Shown here: piece by piece, positions 50,172-61,294 of the stretch | How the letters are laid out: every line of letters begins with the position of its first letter | Numbering within the stretch: the first letter of the stretch is position 1 | Assembly: GCF_001638985.1 (NCBI RefSeq) | Contig: NW_017265138.1 | Span: 186,001-250,000 of the forward strand | Direction of reading: 5' to 3' | Length of the DNA: 64,000 bases | DNA from: Phycomyces blakesleeanus NRRL 1555(-) | Taxonomy: Eukaryota; Mucoromycota; Mucoromycetes; Mucorales; Phycomycetaceae | Notes under the pieces: model-generated | Databases searched by the model: none | The model's input: only the letters and a program-made list of their open reading frames with translations | What the model was told of the DNA's origin: nothing | Position numbers and translations under genes: made by a program

Positions 50172-51670
50172 CTATTATGAGGTTTCTGATCTGATACTCG
50201 TATTTTGAAAATAAAATAATGACTTTTATTCTGTCATTTCTTTTTTTTTCTTTTTGGTTTTGTTCTACTGTTTATTTTTTGAAGACAGAATACGTGTTGC
50301 TCCCTGTATGTACAACATCTTGAATATACAATCATCTGATCGTGGGGACTAGAGATTATGTATATATGTATGTATGTATATATAAATTTATATATAAAAG
50401 CCGTGAGTAACCTATTAATAAGTAAAGAGGCGGTAGTATTAGGAGCTACTTTCTGTGTTCTTGTGTGACACAACAGGCCTATAATATAGCCATTCCTTCT
50501 TTTTGCCTATCTGACAGTGAAGTACAAGCAAGAACCATACATCCCAAGAAAGGGCAAAATGTTTATCTTTATATTTTTTTACTTGATTTGATCTAGTCTC
50601 CCTCACAATCTTGTAGTTTATTTTATACTTATCTTTATTTTTATTTGCTTCTCTATACCTCCTTGCATACGCACAGATACATACATAAACGTGCATACAT
50701 ACATACATATCAATATCAATATCAATAGAAATATCCAAAGACTTGATCTTCTAAGACAAATGAAAAAGAGCGGAAGAAAACCCACAATAAAAGACAACTA
50801 ACAAAAAGGACTTTTTGCACCAAATATAGTGAAATGCATTTGTAAGGCGTATAATTTCAAAATGTAGGTCGCATATTTGGAATAAAAGAAGATGTCCAAT
50901 AGTATTTTACATTTAAACGAAGTGTAGGCTGAATATTATATAAAGGAATAATGGTAAAAATATTTAAGGTGTTACTTTATAACTTAATACTTTTTTTTGT
51001 ACCGTTTACTGGAAAAGATCTATTCGTAACAGTTATAACTCTTAAAAGTGCGACTTGTACTTTCAAATCGTGCGCCCTGTATAGTGTGTTTTACTGTATA
51101 ATTTCTATATAAAGCATTGTTTTTCACTACTAAAAATGACTCACAGATAGTTAAAGAAATTGTATATACGTACACACAAAGGCGTAAAATATACATACAT
51201 ATATATATAAATTAAGATCAAGAAGAAGATCAAGAAGTGTAACTCAATTATTTAAAAGCAGCAAAGAAATAATGTACAATGCCTCACTGTAGGGATGACC
51301 CTCAAGCCAAAGAAAAGTAACCAAAAGAAAAAGTGAATTATGATCTCCAAGGTGACCAAGGACACGTTATTATTGTTGTTTCCTTATTTAGTATCTGTTC
51401 AATGGTAAGTATGAGACAAATGAGGTTTCCGGAAACAACCTCTTCTTGTCTTGTTGTTGTTTTTTTCCTTCTTCCTCCTCCCCCTCTTCTTTACTCTTAC
51501 TCTTCTTTTTATACTTCTTTTTATTCGACGCCTCGCCCATAGATCAATCAATTAATTGGATTTACGGCTTATAGACCAAAAACAAAAAAAAATCAATAGA
51601 TAATAATCATAATCATAATCACCTGTATATTTTTTTTTAACACACACTTATCAACAATCGACAAAATATC
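49948..51670. other. Intergenic region between divergent MFS and Q/A-rich genes
   Basis: Holds both promoters. An (AT)n run lies at 50142-50168, and TATG/TACA repeats at 50356-50375 and 50683-50710. A short frame at 51281-51322 (MPHCRDDPQAKEK) could be an upstream ORF of the next gene. Nothing else is supported. Confidence 0.5.
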
Positions 51671-52660
51671 ATGTTCAACACTTCAACATATAATCAATCC
51701 GGAATGCCTACCCCAACACCACAGACAGCCATAGTTGACCCACAACAAATGCCACAACCACCACAGCTTGCAGCGATGGAAACCCAGAATATAGGATTGA
51801 TGAGTACAATACGACGGAAGATGAGAGAAGCTGCTGGTATCTACAATACCGGAGATCCTTATCATCAGACCTGGTATAGCCCTTCTGGACATCCCCAAGC
51901 AGTCCCAAGGGATGATCAATATGGGCAGACGAGGATGCCAGTCCCAGAGAACGTACAAATATCCGGTAGTTATCAGCAGCAAGCACAACAGGTTCAAGCA
52001 CAGGCACAGGCACAGGCTCAAGCTCAAGCACAACAGGCACAACAGGCACAACAGGCACAACAAGCACAACAAGCACAACAAGCACAACAAGCACAAGTAC
52101 AAGCACAGGCTCAGGCACAAGCACAGGCACAGGCTCAGGCACAGGCTCAATTTCAGGCGCAAGCTCAATTTCAGGCTCAAGCACACGCACAAGCACAAGC
52201 ACAAGCTCAGGCCCAAGCGCAACAACTACAGCTACAACATCAGCAACAACAACAGCAGCAGCAAGCAGCATATCAAATGTATTCTACTGGTCAGCCACTA
52301 ATGCAGCCACTAATGACACCGATGCAGCCAATGGGACAGCCGTACGGAGGAATTTATCAACAACCGTCCTACCAGCCACAATATGGAATGATTCCTGGAT
52401 ATGGGCCTCAATATAATCAACCTGTCCAGATGATGGCACAACCACAACCACAACCACAGCCACAGCCAATGGGAATACCAATCCAGATACCACAGGCATA
52501 TCCCATGTCTCCTAATCCTTATGATCCATATTATGCTGCGCAAAACCCTGCCTATCAGCCCTATCCTTATGCCCAACCTGCCTACGACATATACGGTCAA
52601 AGACGCTATTATTATCCTGAACGAAACTATGTCAGTACTGTCAAAGATCTTTGGCAGTAG
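51671..52660 (+). CDS. Low-complexity Q/A-rich (prion-like) protein of unknown function
   Basis: A single-exon frame of 329 residues starts at the ATG at 51671 and ends in KDLWQ. The family is not recognised. The N-terminal 100 residues are P/Q/T-rich but include a less repetitive part (LMSTIRRKMREAAGIYNTG). The middle (about 100-200) is alternating Gln-Ala (QAQAQA, QQAQQA) ending in a poly-Gln run. The C-terminus is rich in Pro, Tyr, Gln and Met (YGGIYQQPSYQPQYGMIPGY) and ends with a conserved-looking RRYYYPERNYVSTVKDLWQ. Such composition is typical of disordered, condensate-forming or coat-like adaptor proteins. The third-position variation across the repeat (CAG/CAA, GCA/GCT/GCC) and lack of stops argue that it is truly translated in this frame. 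Frames on the other strand are repeat shadows. Confidence 0.7.
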   Translation: MFNTSTYNQSGMPTPTPQTAIVDPQQMPQPPQLAAMETQNIGLMSTIRRKMREAAGIYNTGDPYHQTWYSPSGHPQAVPRDDQYGQTRMPVPENVQISGSYQQQAQQVQAQAQAQAQAQAQQAQQAQQAQQAQQAQQAQQAQVQAQAQAQAQAQAQAQAQFQAQAQFQAQAHAQAQAQAQAQAQQLQLQHQQQQQQQQAAYQMYSTGQPLMQPLMTPMQPMGQPYGGIYQQPSYQPQYGMIPGYGPQYNQPVQMMAQPQPQPQPQPMGIPIQIPQAYPMSPNPYDPYYAAQNPAYQPYPYAQPAYDIYGQRRYYYPERNYVSTVKDLWQ

Positions 52661-53332
52661 ATTCCCTCCACATTTCTTTTTTTACTTATTTATTTACTTT
52701 TCTGTGTTATATTATGAGTATGAGCAAGAGCAAGAGCAGAAACAAGGAGAGCATGAGAATGAGCATAATTGTACATATATGGGGATATATTTTCCTTTTT
52801 TTTTTTTTTTTTAGAAAAAGAAGATATAAATACTAGAGCTATAGAAAGAGATATAGATAGAGTATGAAATTGAGATTTGACATCATAGTATTAAGGATAA
52901 GAGAACATGTAAAGAGACAGAGAGAAAGCGATATAATCACCATTGTCGTCACTATAACCAACTACAAGATATCTTCATTGTCACATTCACATTTCTTATT
53001 TTTATTTTACCCAATTCATTTTTGTTTACTTTTTACTATTATATATTGTGTATATATTCGATTCATTTTTATTGCATGTTATTGCATAATATTGCGTCTA
53101 AACCTTTTTAACATACAATCAAAAACGATAGACAGGTCAAGCCAAGTCAAGTCAAGTCAAGTCAAGTCCACACCGGTGACGTAGACTTCTTCAGCAAAAG
53201 TATCCCTTTTTGTACTCCACTCTTGTTTCCCCCCTTTTTTTCCCCTTTAACAATCTTTTCTTGGCTACACTCTTTCTTCCTTTCTTTATTTTTAATCAAA
53301 GAAGAAATACCCAATAATAATAGTATCATACA
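52661..53332. other. Intergenic region upstream of VPS1
   Basis: No gene. Contains a (CAAGT)5 array at 53143-53167 followed by CCACACCGGTGACGTAG. The TGACGTAG part resembles a CRE/ATF-type site, but this is only a short match. Pyrimidine-rich runs follow up to the ATG at 53333. Confidence 0.5.
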
Positions 53333-56300
53333 ATGGACTCAAGTCTTATTAGAACAGGTAAGAAAAGGCCCTATTTCTTATGAAGCAAATATATGCATAT
53401 ATTATATAACAAAAAGAACGAATAAGATAAAAAAAAACAAGATAGAATGAAATAAAGTAAAGGGCCAAGATAAACTTAATAGTACCTTTTTCGATATGTA
53501 TTATTTCTCTTATACTCATCAACTTGCTCATTCACATTTACTCGTTTTTCTTTCTTAATTCCTCATCAACTTTGTAAATTCAATATATATTAAACTGCGC
53601 TTCTCTCTATCTTTATACCGTCTTCTTACTATACTTCTTCAGTCAATAAACTTCAGGACGCATTCTCCACTGTGGGTGTTCACAACCCTGTTGATTTGCC
53701 TCAGATCGCTGTCATTGGCTCTCAATCGAGTGGAAAAAGTTCTGTCCTGGAGAACATTGTCGGCCGTGATTTTCTTCCTCGAGGAACTGGTATCGTTACG
53801 CGTCGTCCATTGGTAATAACAACCACACATCCATATATATTGGCTTTATTTCTTTATCAATTCAGTCCAAAAAAAACTATATATATATATATACAATCAC
53901 ATTGGAGGAATCTCGGTTCAGTTTTTTAACTTTACATTTTTATTTATTTTTGAAATATATATATATATGATTGTATATTAAGATTCTTCAATTGATCAAC
54001 CGACCGGGAACCTCCAAACCAGCCGAAGGTTCGGAAGACCCATCCGCTCATGGCAATGATCATGAAAATCCCGATGAATGGGGAGAGTTCCTCCATCTTC
54101 CAGGACAAAAATTCCACAATTTTGAAAAGATTAGAGAAGAAATTATCAAGGATACCGAACTCAAGACTGGAAAGAACCTTGGTAAATATTCAAATATATA
54201 TAGATATAGAAAGAGGGAAATAGACGGACCATGTCAAAAAATAAATAAAACAAGAATAATATTAATGTATTAGAGTTCATATACATATATTACATGTTTA
54301 TTCTTTATTTTATTTTATTTTTGGTTGTGTAATACCTGTTGTATTCACATGTGAAATATATATATATATACAATACTAATACTAATACTAATACTAATAC
54401 TAATACTAATACTAATACTAATACTAATACTAATACTAATACTAATAATCATCTCGGATCTAGGCATCTCCCCTCAACCGATCAATTTGCGTATCTACTC
54501 ACCCAATGTTCTTACTCTCACCTTGGTTGATCTTCCCGGCATGACTCAGGTGCCTGTTGGTGATCAGCCAAAGGACATCGAGAGACAGATCCGAGACATG
54601 ATCCTCAAGTACATCACCAAGCCAAATGCTATTATCCTGGCTGTAACATCTGCAAACACCGATCTTGCCAATTCTTCTGGTCTCAAATTGGCCCGAGAAG
54701 TTGATCCTGAAGGTCTGCGTACCATTGGTGTACTCACCAAGATTGATTTGATGGACGAGGGTACAGATGTCATTGACATTTTGGCCGGAAGAGTAATTCC
54801 CCTCAAACTCGGTAAGTTTCAAATAAGGTGTTTATGTGTATGTGTATATGTATGTGCATGTATACTTATACTTTGTATGAAAAGGTTATGTTCCCGTGGT
54901 TAACCGTGGTCAGAGAGATATTGAGCGTAAAAAGTCTATCTTCAAGGCTCTTGATTCTGAGAGAGAGTACTTTGAAAATCACGCTTCATACAGAAGCAAA
55001 GCGATGTATTGCGGTACTCCATTCTTGGCCCGCAAACTTAATACGGTAAATAAAAAAATTCTTTTACTTAAGTGTTTTAATAAGCATGATGATAATGATA
55101 ATAATTATGATAAGGAATATATATATAAAATATATAATAATAATAATAGATTCTCATGCTTCACATCCGTAATACCTTGCCAGAAATTAAAGCCAAGATT
55201 CAAGCCACGTTGGTAAAGTACCAGCAAGAACTCTTACAGTTGGGTGATCCTTCAGAAGAGAACAACGCAGGATTGGTCTTGAATATCATCACTGAATTCT
55301 GTACCGAGTTCCGTACTATTCTTGATGGTAACTCAAACGATCTCTCGAGCTTTGAGTTGTCTGGTGGCGCACGTATCAGCTTTGTGTTCCACGAAGTTTA
55401 TTCTAATGGTGTAAAGAGCATTGATCCTCTTGATCAAATCAAGGATGTTGACATCCGTACCATTCTTTACAATTCATCAGTTGAGTGACTTGAATTATCA
55501 TTCTGGAATTTATATGCATATGCAAATGCAAAATAAGAATAATAATAATAATAATAAGACAATGTGACAATAGGCAGATAATCACTAACACAGCATGTGT
55601 GTGGATCAAATTTCTAGGGTTCTTCTCCTGCATTATTTGTGGCCACAACTGCATTTGAGGTCATCATCAAACACCAGATCAAGCGACTTGAAGACCCGAG
55701 TGTCAAGTGTATCAACATGGTGTATGATGAGCTTGTTAGAATTTTGGGGCAGCTGCTTAACAAACAGGTATATAAATATAACTATACGAAAGAGCAGCTT
55801 GTGGGGGATGTGTAATAAGGGCTATAACTAAATCAACTTTCTTATAATGTACCATTTTATTGTGTATATGTGATGTAGTTCTTCAAGCGCTTCCCTACAC
55901 TAAAGGAAAAATTCTACCAAGTTGTCTTGTCATTCTTCAAGAAAGCTTTGACTCCTACCAGCAAGCTTGTCACCGATTTAGTAGCGTATGTATTTTGCTT
56001 GGTTTTATTTTATCTTATTTGCTTTCTTTGTTCTGGATTCGACTAATTTGTTTGTTTATTTGCTAGTATGGAATCATGCTACATTAATACCGCACATCCT
56101 GACTTCTTGAATGGCCACCAAGCCATTGCTATGGTCAATGATCAAATCCACAATAAGCAACAGGCACTTGCTGCTCCCGAAAACCCAAAGATCAACAAGT
56201 CTGCTCAACAATTAAATGTACTTCAGGCTAGCAACTCCACTTCTTCTAGCCAGGAATCTGACACCAATGGTTCCTTCTTTGGTTCCTTCTTCTCAGGCGG

Positions 56301-56892
56301 AAAGAAGACCAAGAAACAGTCTGCTGGAAATGTTATGGAAGCCGTAAGTTGAATTCAAACTACTATGTTAACCAGTTGGCTAATTTTAGAGGGGAACTTA
56401 TAATAATATATAATGTTTATATTTATGGGGATACAGCCACCTGCTATGCTCAAGGCAATGGGTGCTTTATCTGATCGTGAATATATGGAAACCGAAGTCA
56501 TCAGTAAGTAATAAAGGATAAATAGATAGAAACAAAATAAAGAGAAAACGAGATCTTTGGTCACACAGTACGGTTTAGTACAGCCGTGATTAGTAGTTTA
56601 ACAGTGAACTATACTTAATTAATGATAATAACCCTTTAACAACCTTACTTTTCTTTTCTTATAATTTCAGAGCTTCTGATTCAATCATACTACAATATTG
56701 TGAAGCGTACAATGATTGACATGGTTCCCAAGGCTGTTATGCTCAAACTTGTGAACCACGCCAGAGAAGAATTACAGCGTGAATTGCTTTCTGAACTCTA
56801 CAAGCCTGATGTTCTTGAAGAACTCTTGCAAGAATCTGATGTTACTAAGCAGAGACGCAAGGAGTGTAGAAAGATGATTGGAGTGAGTATTA

Positions 56893-56932
<40 letters not shown>

Positions 56933-57071
56933 GTATATAGGAAGATCAAGAAAGGACCAAAGGATTGATATTAATCGTGTATTACAACCGCATTCTTTTG
57001 ATTTACTAATACTTTATTATATTTTCAATTAGGCATTACAAAAGGCTGACGAAATTGTTGGTTCTGTTTAA
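53333..57071 (+). CDS. VPS1: Dynamin-like GTPase VPS1
   Basis: Twelve exons: 53333-53357, 53643-53812, 53983-54181, 54464-54811, 54885-55045, 55150-55479, 55618-55767, 55879-55985, 56067-56343, 56437-56503, 56671-56882 and 57033-57071, giving 694 residues (yeast Vps1 has 704). GTPase motifs are complete: G1 GSQSSGKS, the G2 Thr region [10 protein letters not shown]3 DLPG and G4 TKID. The middle/stalk domain follows ([26 protein letters not shown]), then a variable insert containing [14 protein letters not shown] in the place of the insert B/PH region, then the GED ([21 protein letters not shown]) ending [15 protein letters not shown]. The insert and C-terminus are VPS1-like rather than DNM1-like. 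The protein should assemble in rings on membranes and drive vacuolar sorting, endosomal and peroxisomal fission. No pleckstrin or proline-rich domain is present, as expected. Confidence 0.95.
54372..54447 (+). repeat. TACTAA hexamer array inside VPS1 intron 3
   Basis: About twelve copies of the hexamer TACTAA fill the 3' part of intron 54182-54463 and end about 16 bases before the acceptor AG. Each copy resembles the fungal branch-site consensus (TACTAAC/CTAAT). Confidence 0.92.
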
Positions 57072-59593
57072 ATATATATATATATCAAAAGAGAGACAGA
57101 GAAAGAAAAAATATTGAATGAGGACAAAAGGGAGGATTTCCTACAAAACCTCCATACCACTTCATTCCACTCCAATTATTCGCTTTAATTTCTTTGTTCT
57201 TACCTCTCAACTCATTCTTCAACCAAACCAATATCTCCATCTCTTGATATCCTTCCCTTCCCACCCCTTTGCTTCCCTTTGCCATTCTTCTTTATGTAAT
57301 AACCAAAACAAAATAAAGAGAAAAATCCCGAACTTATTATACTATTATCTTGTACGAACAAAATAATAATAATTCAAAGTACTATCGGTGCTAATGAACA
57401 ATACATATTTCAGTTATTACCATTATGAAACTACTGAAAATAATTACAAAAGGTTATTTAATATCATAAGGATAATCTCTGTTGGTTGGTATCTTGTAAT
57501 ATTGTGACGTTTAAGGATCTTTGGCTTTAGATGCAGTGTATTTGTGTATCTTCGTAGACGAGGATGACAAAAACGTATAGTATTATTGATGTAAAGGAGA
57601 GGGATAATAAAGAATGTCACAGTAGATATTTAGTGTGTTCTAATAGAGGATCGTTCAACTTTCTGTTATGACTACTTCTATGAACCTAAGAGACCACTGT
57701 CTTTGGCTCCAATTATAAACTTTACACAAAAAAAAGAGATGTTTATTAGAATGGTGGTATTGTGTGTTTTTTTTTTTGTTAATGACATCTATTGTAATAC
57801 AAGTCAACTAGAGATTTACAGAGGACAGTTACAGCTCACTACCCTTTCTACAGCTTGCTGAACTGTCTGTACGCTCGGCTTAGACTACATCACAGATTTA
57901 TATGCTGTATTTATTACTTTATCCAATTTGACATTCTTATAAACAGTTCAACATATAATTTTTTACCCAGAAATTGCTTGTCTGGATCAAAAACAAAAAA
58001 CAAAAAAAAGAAAACAAAGTGCCAATAGTTTATTAATGACAATATAGTAAACTTCAATTCAAGGAATCTTGTACTTAGTAAAGTAAGTATAGAATTTAAA
58101 GTAAGAGAATAATAATAAAATCAAGGAACAAACATAAGGAGCGAGATCATTGAACATTATGGTTGATCCACAAATAAATAAAAAAATGATAGTCCGAATC
58201 TTTAACTAACAATATATCATACCTATTTCGCGCGATATCTAGTGTATTATGGTCGGCTTTGTCAATGAAGAAGAAACGTCTTCTAGTTGACCTTGGTAAG
58301 ACACAATGACTTTAATAGAAAACAGGGAGATTATACATTGATTTTCGTTTAATAAGTATATAGGATATATTCATGCATGTACATGAGAAATAAGACATGT
58401 CATTTACTCTATGGTGTGTTCGAGCATAAACATCAAAGTTTTGAAATCTTTTCAATTTTACCCCAAGAAAACTCCGATAGTAAAATATATTAAATTCCCG
58501 ATATATATAGAAAGAAAATCGAAAAAATAATATTTTACGCTACACGACTATCCTTTTTAAGAACATTGAAATGTACCTGTTGCTATAGTGACTCTCTTTT
58601 TCATTTCAATATTAAAGAAAAAGCTGAAACTCCACTATTTTCTATTGATACCTCTTGACTTTGAAGGTCCATGACTTTTTATTCAAGCCTTGTTTTTAGA
58701 ATCTTTTAAACAAGAGTTATTCAGAAGAGTCTTCCCTATAAAACATGTTTAAGCAATTCTCTATAACTTGTCTGTAGCAAAAGTCATGGAACTTTGAAAA
58801 TCACCTAAAAACTTAGATATTTATTCCCGAACACACCATATTCCATTTATTTTTAGTTTAAAGGAACCATACAATCCTGTCGTCGAGATGTGTCAATCAA
58901 TCAAATATAAGATCTAGTACGCGCCCCCCTCTCCCTCGTAGCGCATATATCATTAGTAATGAATATCAATATCAGGCTATAATGCTGTTAATATTTAAGT
59001 CCTGAGAAATATTCTGCATGGCTAAACCATTGATTATTCTTTTTTAAAGTTTTGTGGAGAAAGCACATGCCAAAGAAATCAAAGTATACGTACTCACAAC
59101 ATTCTTATATACAATTTTTTTTTATATTATATATATATATATCTATACACCTTTAACTACTTCTTATCATAAGAAAAGGCACTGTCAGAAAGAAGAGTAA
59201 AATGACTTTTGTATTAAATCAATTCTGGTTAAAGAAAGCTCTTTTCTTTTACCTAAGGGTTTCCCCGCATTTGTCTTTCAAATCAAAACCCTAAATTTTC
59301 AATCTTATTGGCTTGGAATCTACCATCACGTAAGCTGTATTTGGTTTGTTGGTTTGGTGGTTTGTGTACCTCGAAACACCCCCCTTTTCATTCGCGTCTC
59401 GAATTACATTGTATTTTTACTGTCCTCTATTCTCTGTATTTTTTTTGGCTTCTGACGTGGAAACATATCTTCATGTGATAACAGTAATTTTTTTTTTATA
59501 TTTAATCTTTACAAAAGTCTATATGTATTCTTTCTCTTTCTCTCTCTCTTTAATTAAACCAATAAGCAAACCTCACCTACTACTCCTATTATC
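57072..59593. other. Intergenic region between VPS1 and the ECI-like gene
   Basis: About 2.5 kb without a supported gene; it holds the inverted-repeat element at 58412-58838. A CT-rich tract (59525-59550) precedes the next ATG. Confidence 0.5.
58412..58838. mobile_element. MITE-like element with TA target duplication
   Basis: The left end TGGTGTGTTCGAGCATAAA and the right end, read in reverse complement as TGGTGTGTTCGGGAATAAA, match with two differences, and similarity continues for about 15 more bases. Both ends are flanked by TA (58410-58411 and 58839-58840). A second inner inverted pair (GGTCCATGACTTTTT / AAAAGTCATGGAAC) lies at about 58667-58682 and 58780-58794. The 427-bp element encodes nothing. 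Termini and TA target suggest a non-autonomous Tc1/mariner-type element. Confidence 0.75.
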
Positions 59594-60684
59594 ATGTCCG
59601 TCACTTTCCCAGTCGCTCTTCCTTCTGCTAATGACCACCGAATGACTCTCTCTCGTGAGGGTCCTTTGTTCATCCTTCACTTACACCACAAGGACAACCG
59701 CTTCACCACCGTGGCTTGCAAAGCAATCCTTACTGCTCTTCAAATTGTCGAAGATACTTTCCTTGCCACTGAGGACCCAAGTGACATGGCCCTGATCACC
59801 ATTGGAGAAGATAAAATCTTTAGTAATGGTCTTGAGCTTGAGGATGCCCTCTCCTACGTTCCATTTATGGACATTTACCTCCATGTTCTCAAGCGCATGT
59901 TGACATTCTGCATTCCCACGATAGCTGCACTCAATGGGTAAAGAAAATTTTAAAAAGAAAGAAAGAAAAGATCAACTCGATAATCGAAAACTACTAAAAA
60001 CTTAATTACAGACACGCATTCGCTGGCGGGTGCATGTTTTCCTTTGCTCACGGTAAATAGATACATGCGCACATTTATTATTATTACTGCTATTGATAAT
60101 TATGTACTCATTATATTTTATAACATTAATCAGATTACCGTGTTATGCGCTCTGACCGTGGCTATATATGCATGGTAAAATTTTCAAAGAACAAAAAATC
60201 AAATCAAATCAAATAAGGCAGAAAACCAACTAACCTTTATTACTATTATTATATATCTATAAATTATCATAAAAATCTTATTAGAATGAAGTTGATATGC
60301 CTTCACCACTATCTGCTGGAATGCTTGCGGTTATCCGTTGCAAGACAACACCAGAAACATTCCGTAACATTATCCTTCAAGGCCATCGCTTTACTGCAAA
60401 GGAGGCATTGGAGCGACAGATGGTTGATGTGATCTGTCCTGGTGCAGAGGTACTTGATCAGGCCAAGAAATTGGCTCTCAAATGGGCTCCCAAGGCCCAA
60501 GCTGGTATTTGCTACAAGCAATTGAAGGATGAGGTATGTAAAAAGTCCTTTTCTCTCTCTCTCTTGATGTCAATAAATTCTCATATTAACTAATTAATTG
60601 GTTGGCTTTTTTTTTTCGTAGATGTATGCTGACGCTATCAGTGCATTGTCCATCCCTTACCACCGTCTTGCTCCTAAGCTTTAA
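59594..60684 (+). CDS. Enoyl-CoA hydratase/isomerase family protein, probably peroxisomal enoyl-CoA delta-isomerase
   Basis: Six exons: 59594-59937, 60012-60052, 60134-60174, 60285-60533 and 60622-60684 account for the full frame (five coding exons were confirmed), giving 245 residues. The crotonase fold is clear: FILHLHHKDNRFTT at the start, the CoA oxyanion strand GEDKIFSNGLEL, TIAALNGHAFAGGCMFSFAHDYRVM and MNEVDMPSPLSAGMLAVI, whose Glu aligns with the second catalytic Glu of hydratases. Length and the HAFAGG/MNEVD pattern resemble the single-domain ECI/ECI3 group that shifts 3-enoyl to 2-enoyl-CoA during beta-oxidation of unsaturated fatty acids. The protein ends in PKL, a weak but accepted type-1 peroxisomal signal. 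Two very short exons (41 nt each) carry the centre of the active site. A hydratase activity cannot be excluded. Confidence 0.9.
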
Positions 60685-61262
60685 GAGCGATTAGTGGATT
60701 TGAATAGTAAGGCTTGTACCTAAAAAAATTGCGTATATTTTTTATATTCTTCCTCTTTATATTATTAATCTCAAAATTAATAAACGTATATTATGTATAT
60801 TGCTTTCTAATTAAATGAACCAAGTATTACATAATAGCGTATGATCTGCCTTGAAAAAATACCAGTAAATAAAACAAATAAAGACAGAGAAAGAGAAATT
60901 TGATGATAACACAAACATTCACCTGAATTGTATTTAATAAATTGTCTTGTGGTGAATTTTTACCCACATAATAGAGGTGTTGTGTTATGGCAAAATGATT
61001 CCAAATTGCCACAATTCCCCTCCAAACTTTACGGTGTTTCAAACGCTTTGAAGACTTGAACATCCGGTCTCTTTATTTGAATGTTGTGGTAAATTCAACT
61101 CAAATTGCCATGGATTTTGTAGCAACTCAATAGAATTCTGTACCAATTTCAAAAAGGGAGCAAATTTGCTGAAATACAAAAATAAAATAAACTAAGCAAC
61201 CAAAATTCGACAAATATAATAAAAAATCGGTATTTTGCCATAACACAGCACCTACTCTTATG

Positions 61263-61294
<32 letters not shown>

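Noticed and set aside
51683..52301. Leu/Cys- and Val/Leu-rich frames and a His/Lys-rich frame over the Q/A-rich gene
   Set aside because: Repeat shadows in other frames of the CAG/GCA-type array.
53333..57071. VPS1 considered as mitochondrial DNM1
   Set aside because: The [11 protein letters not shown] insert, the [10 protein letters not shown]-terminus and the length are VPS1-like.
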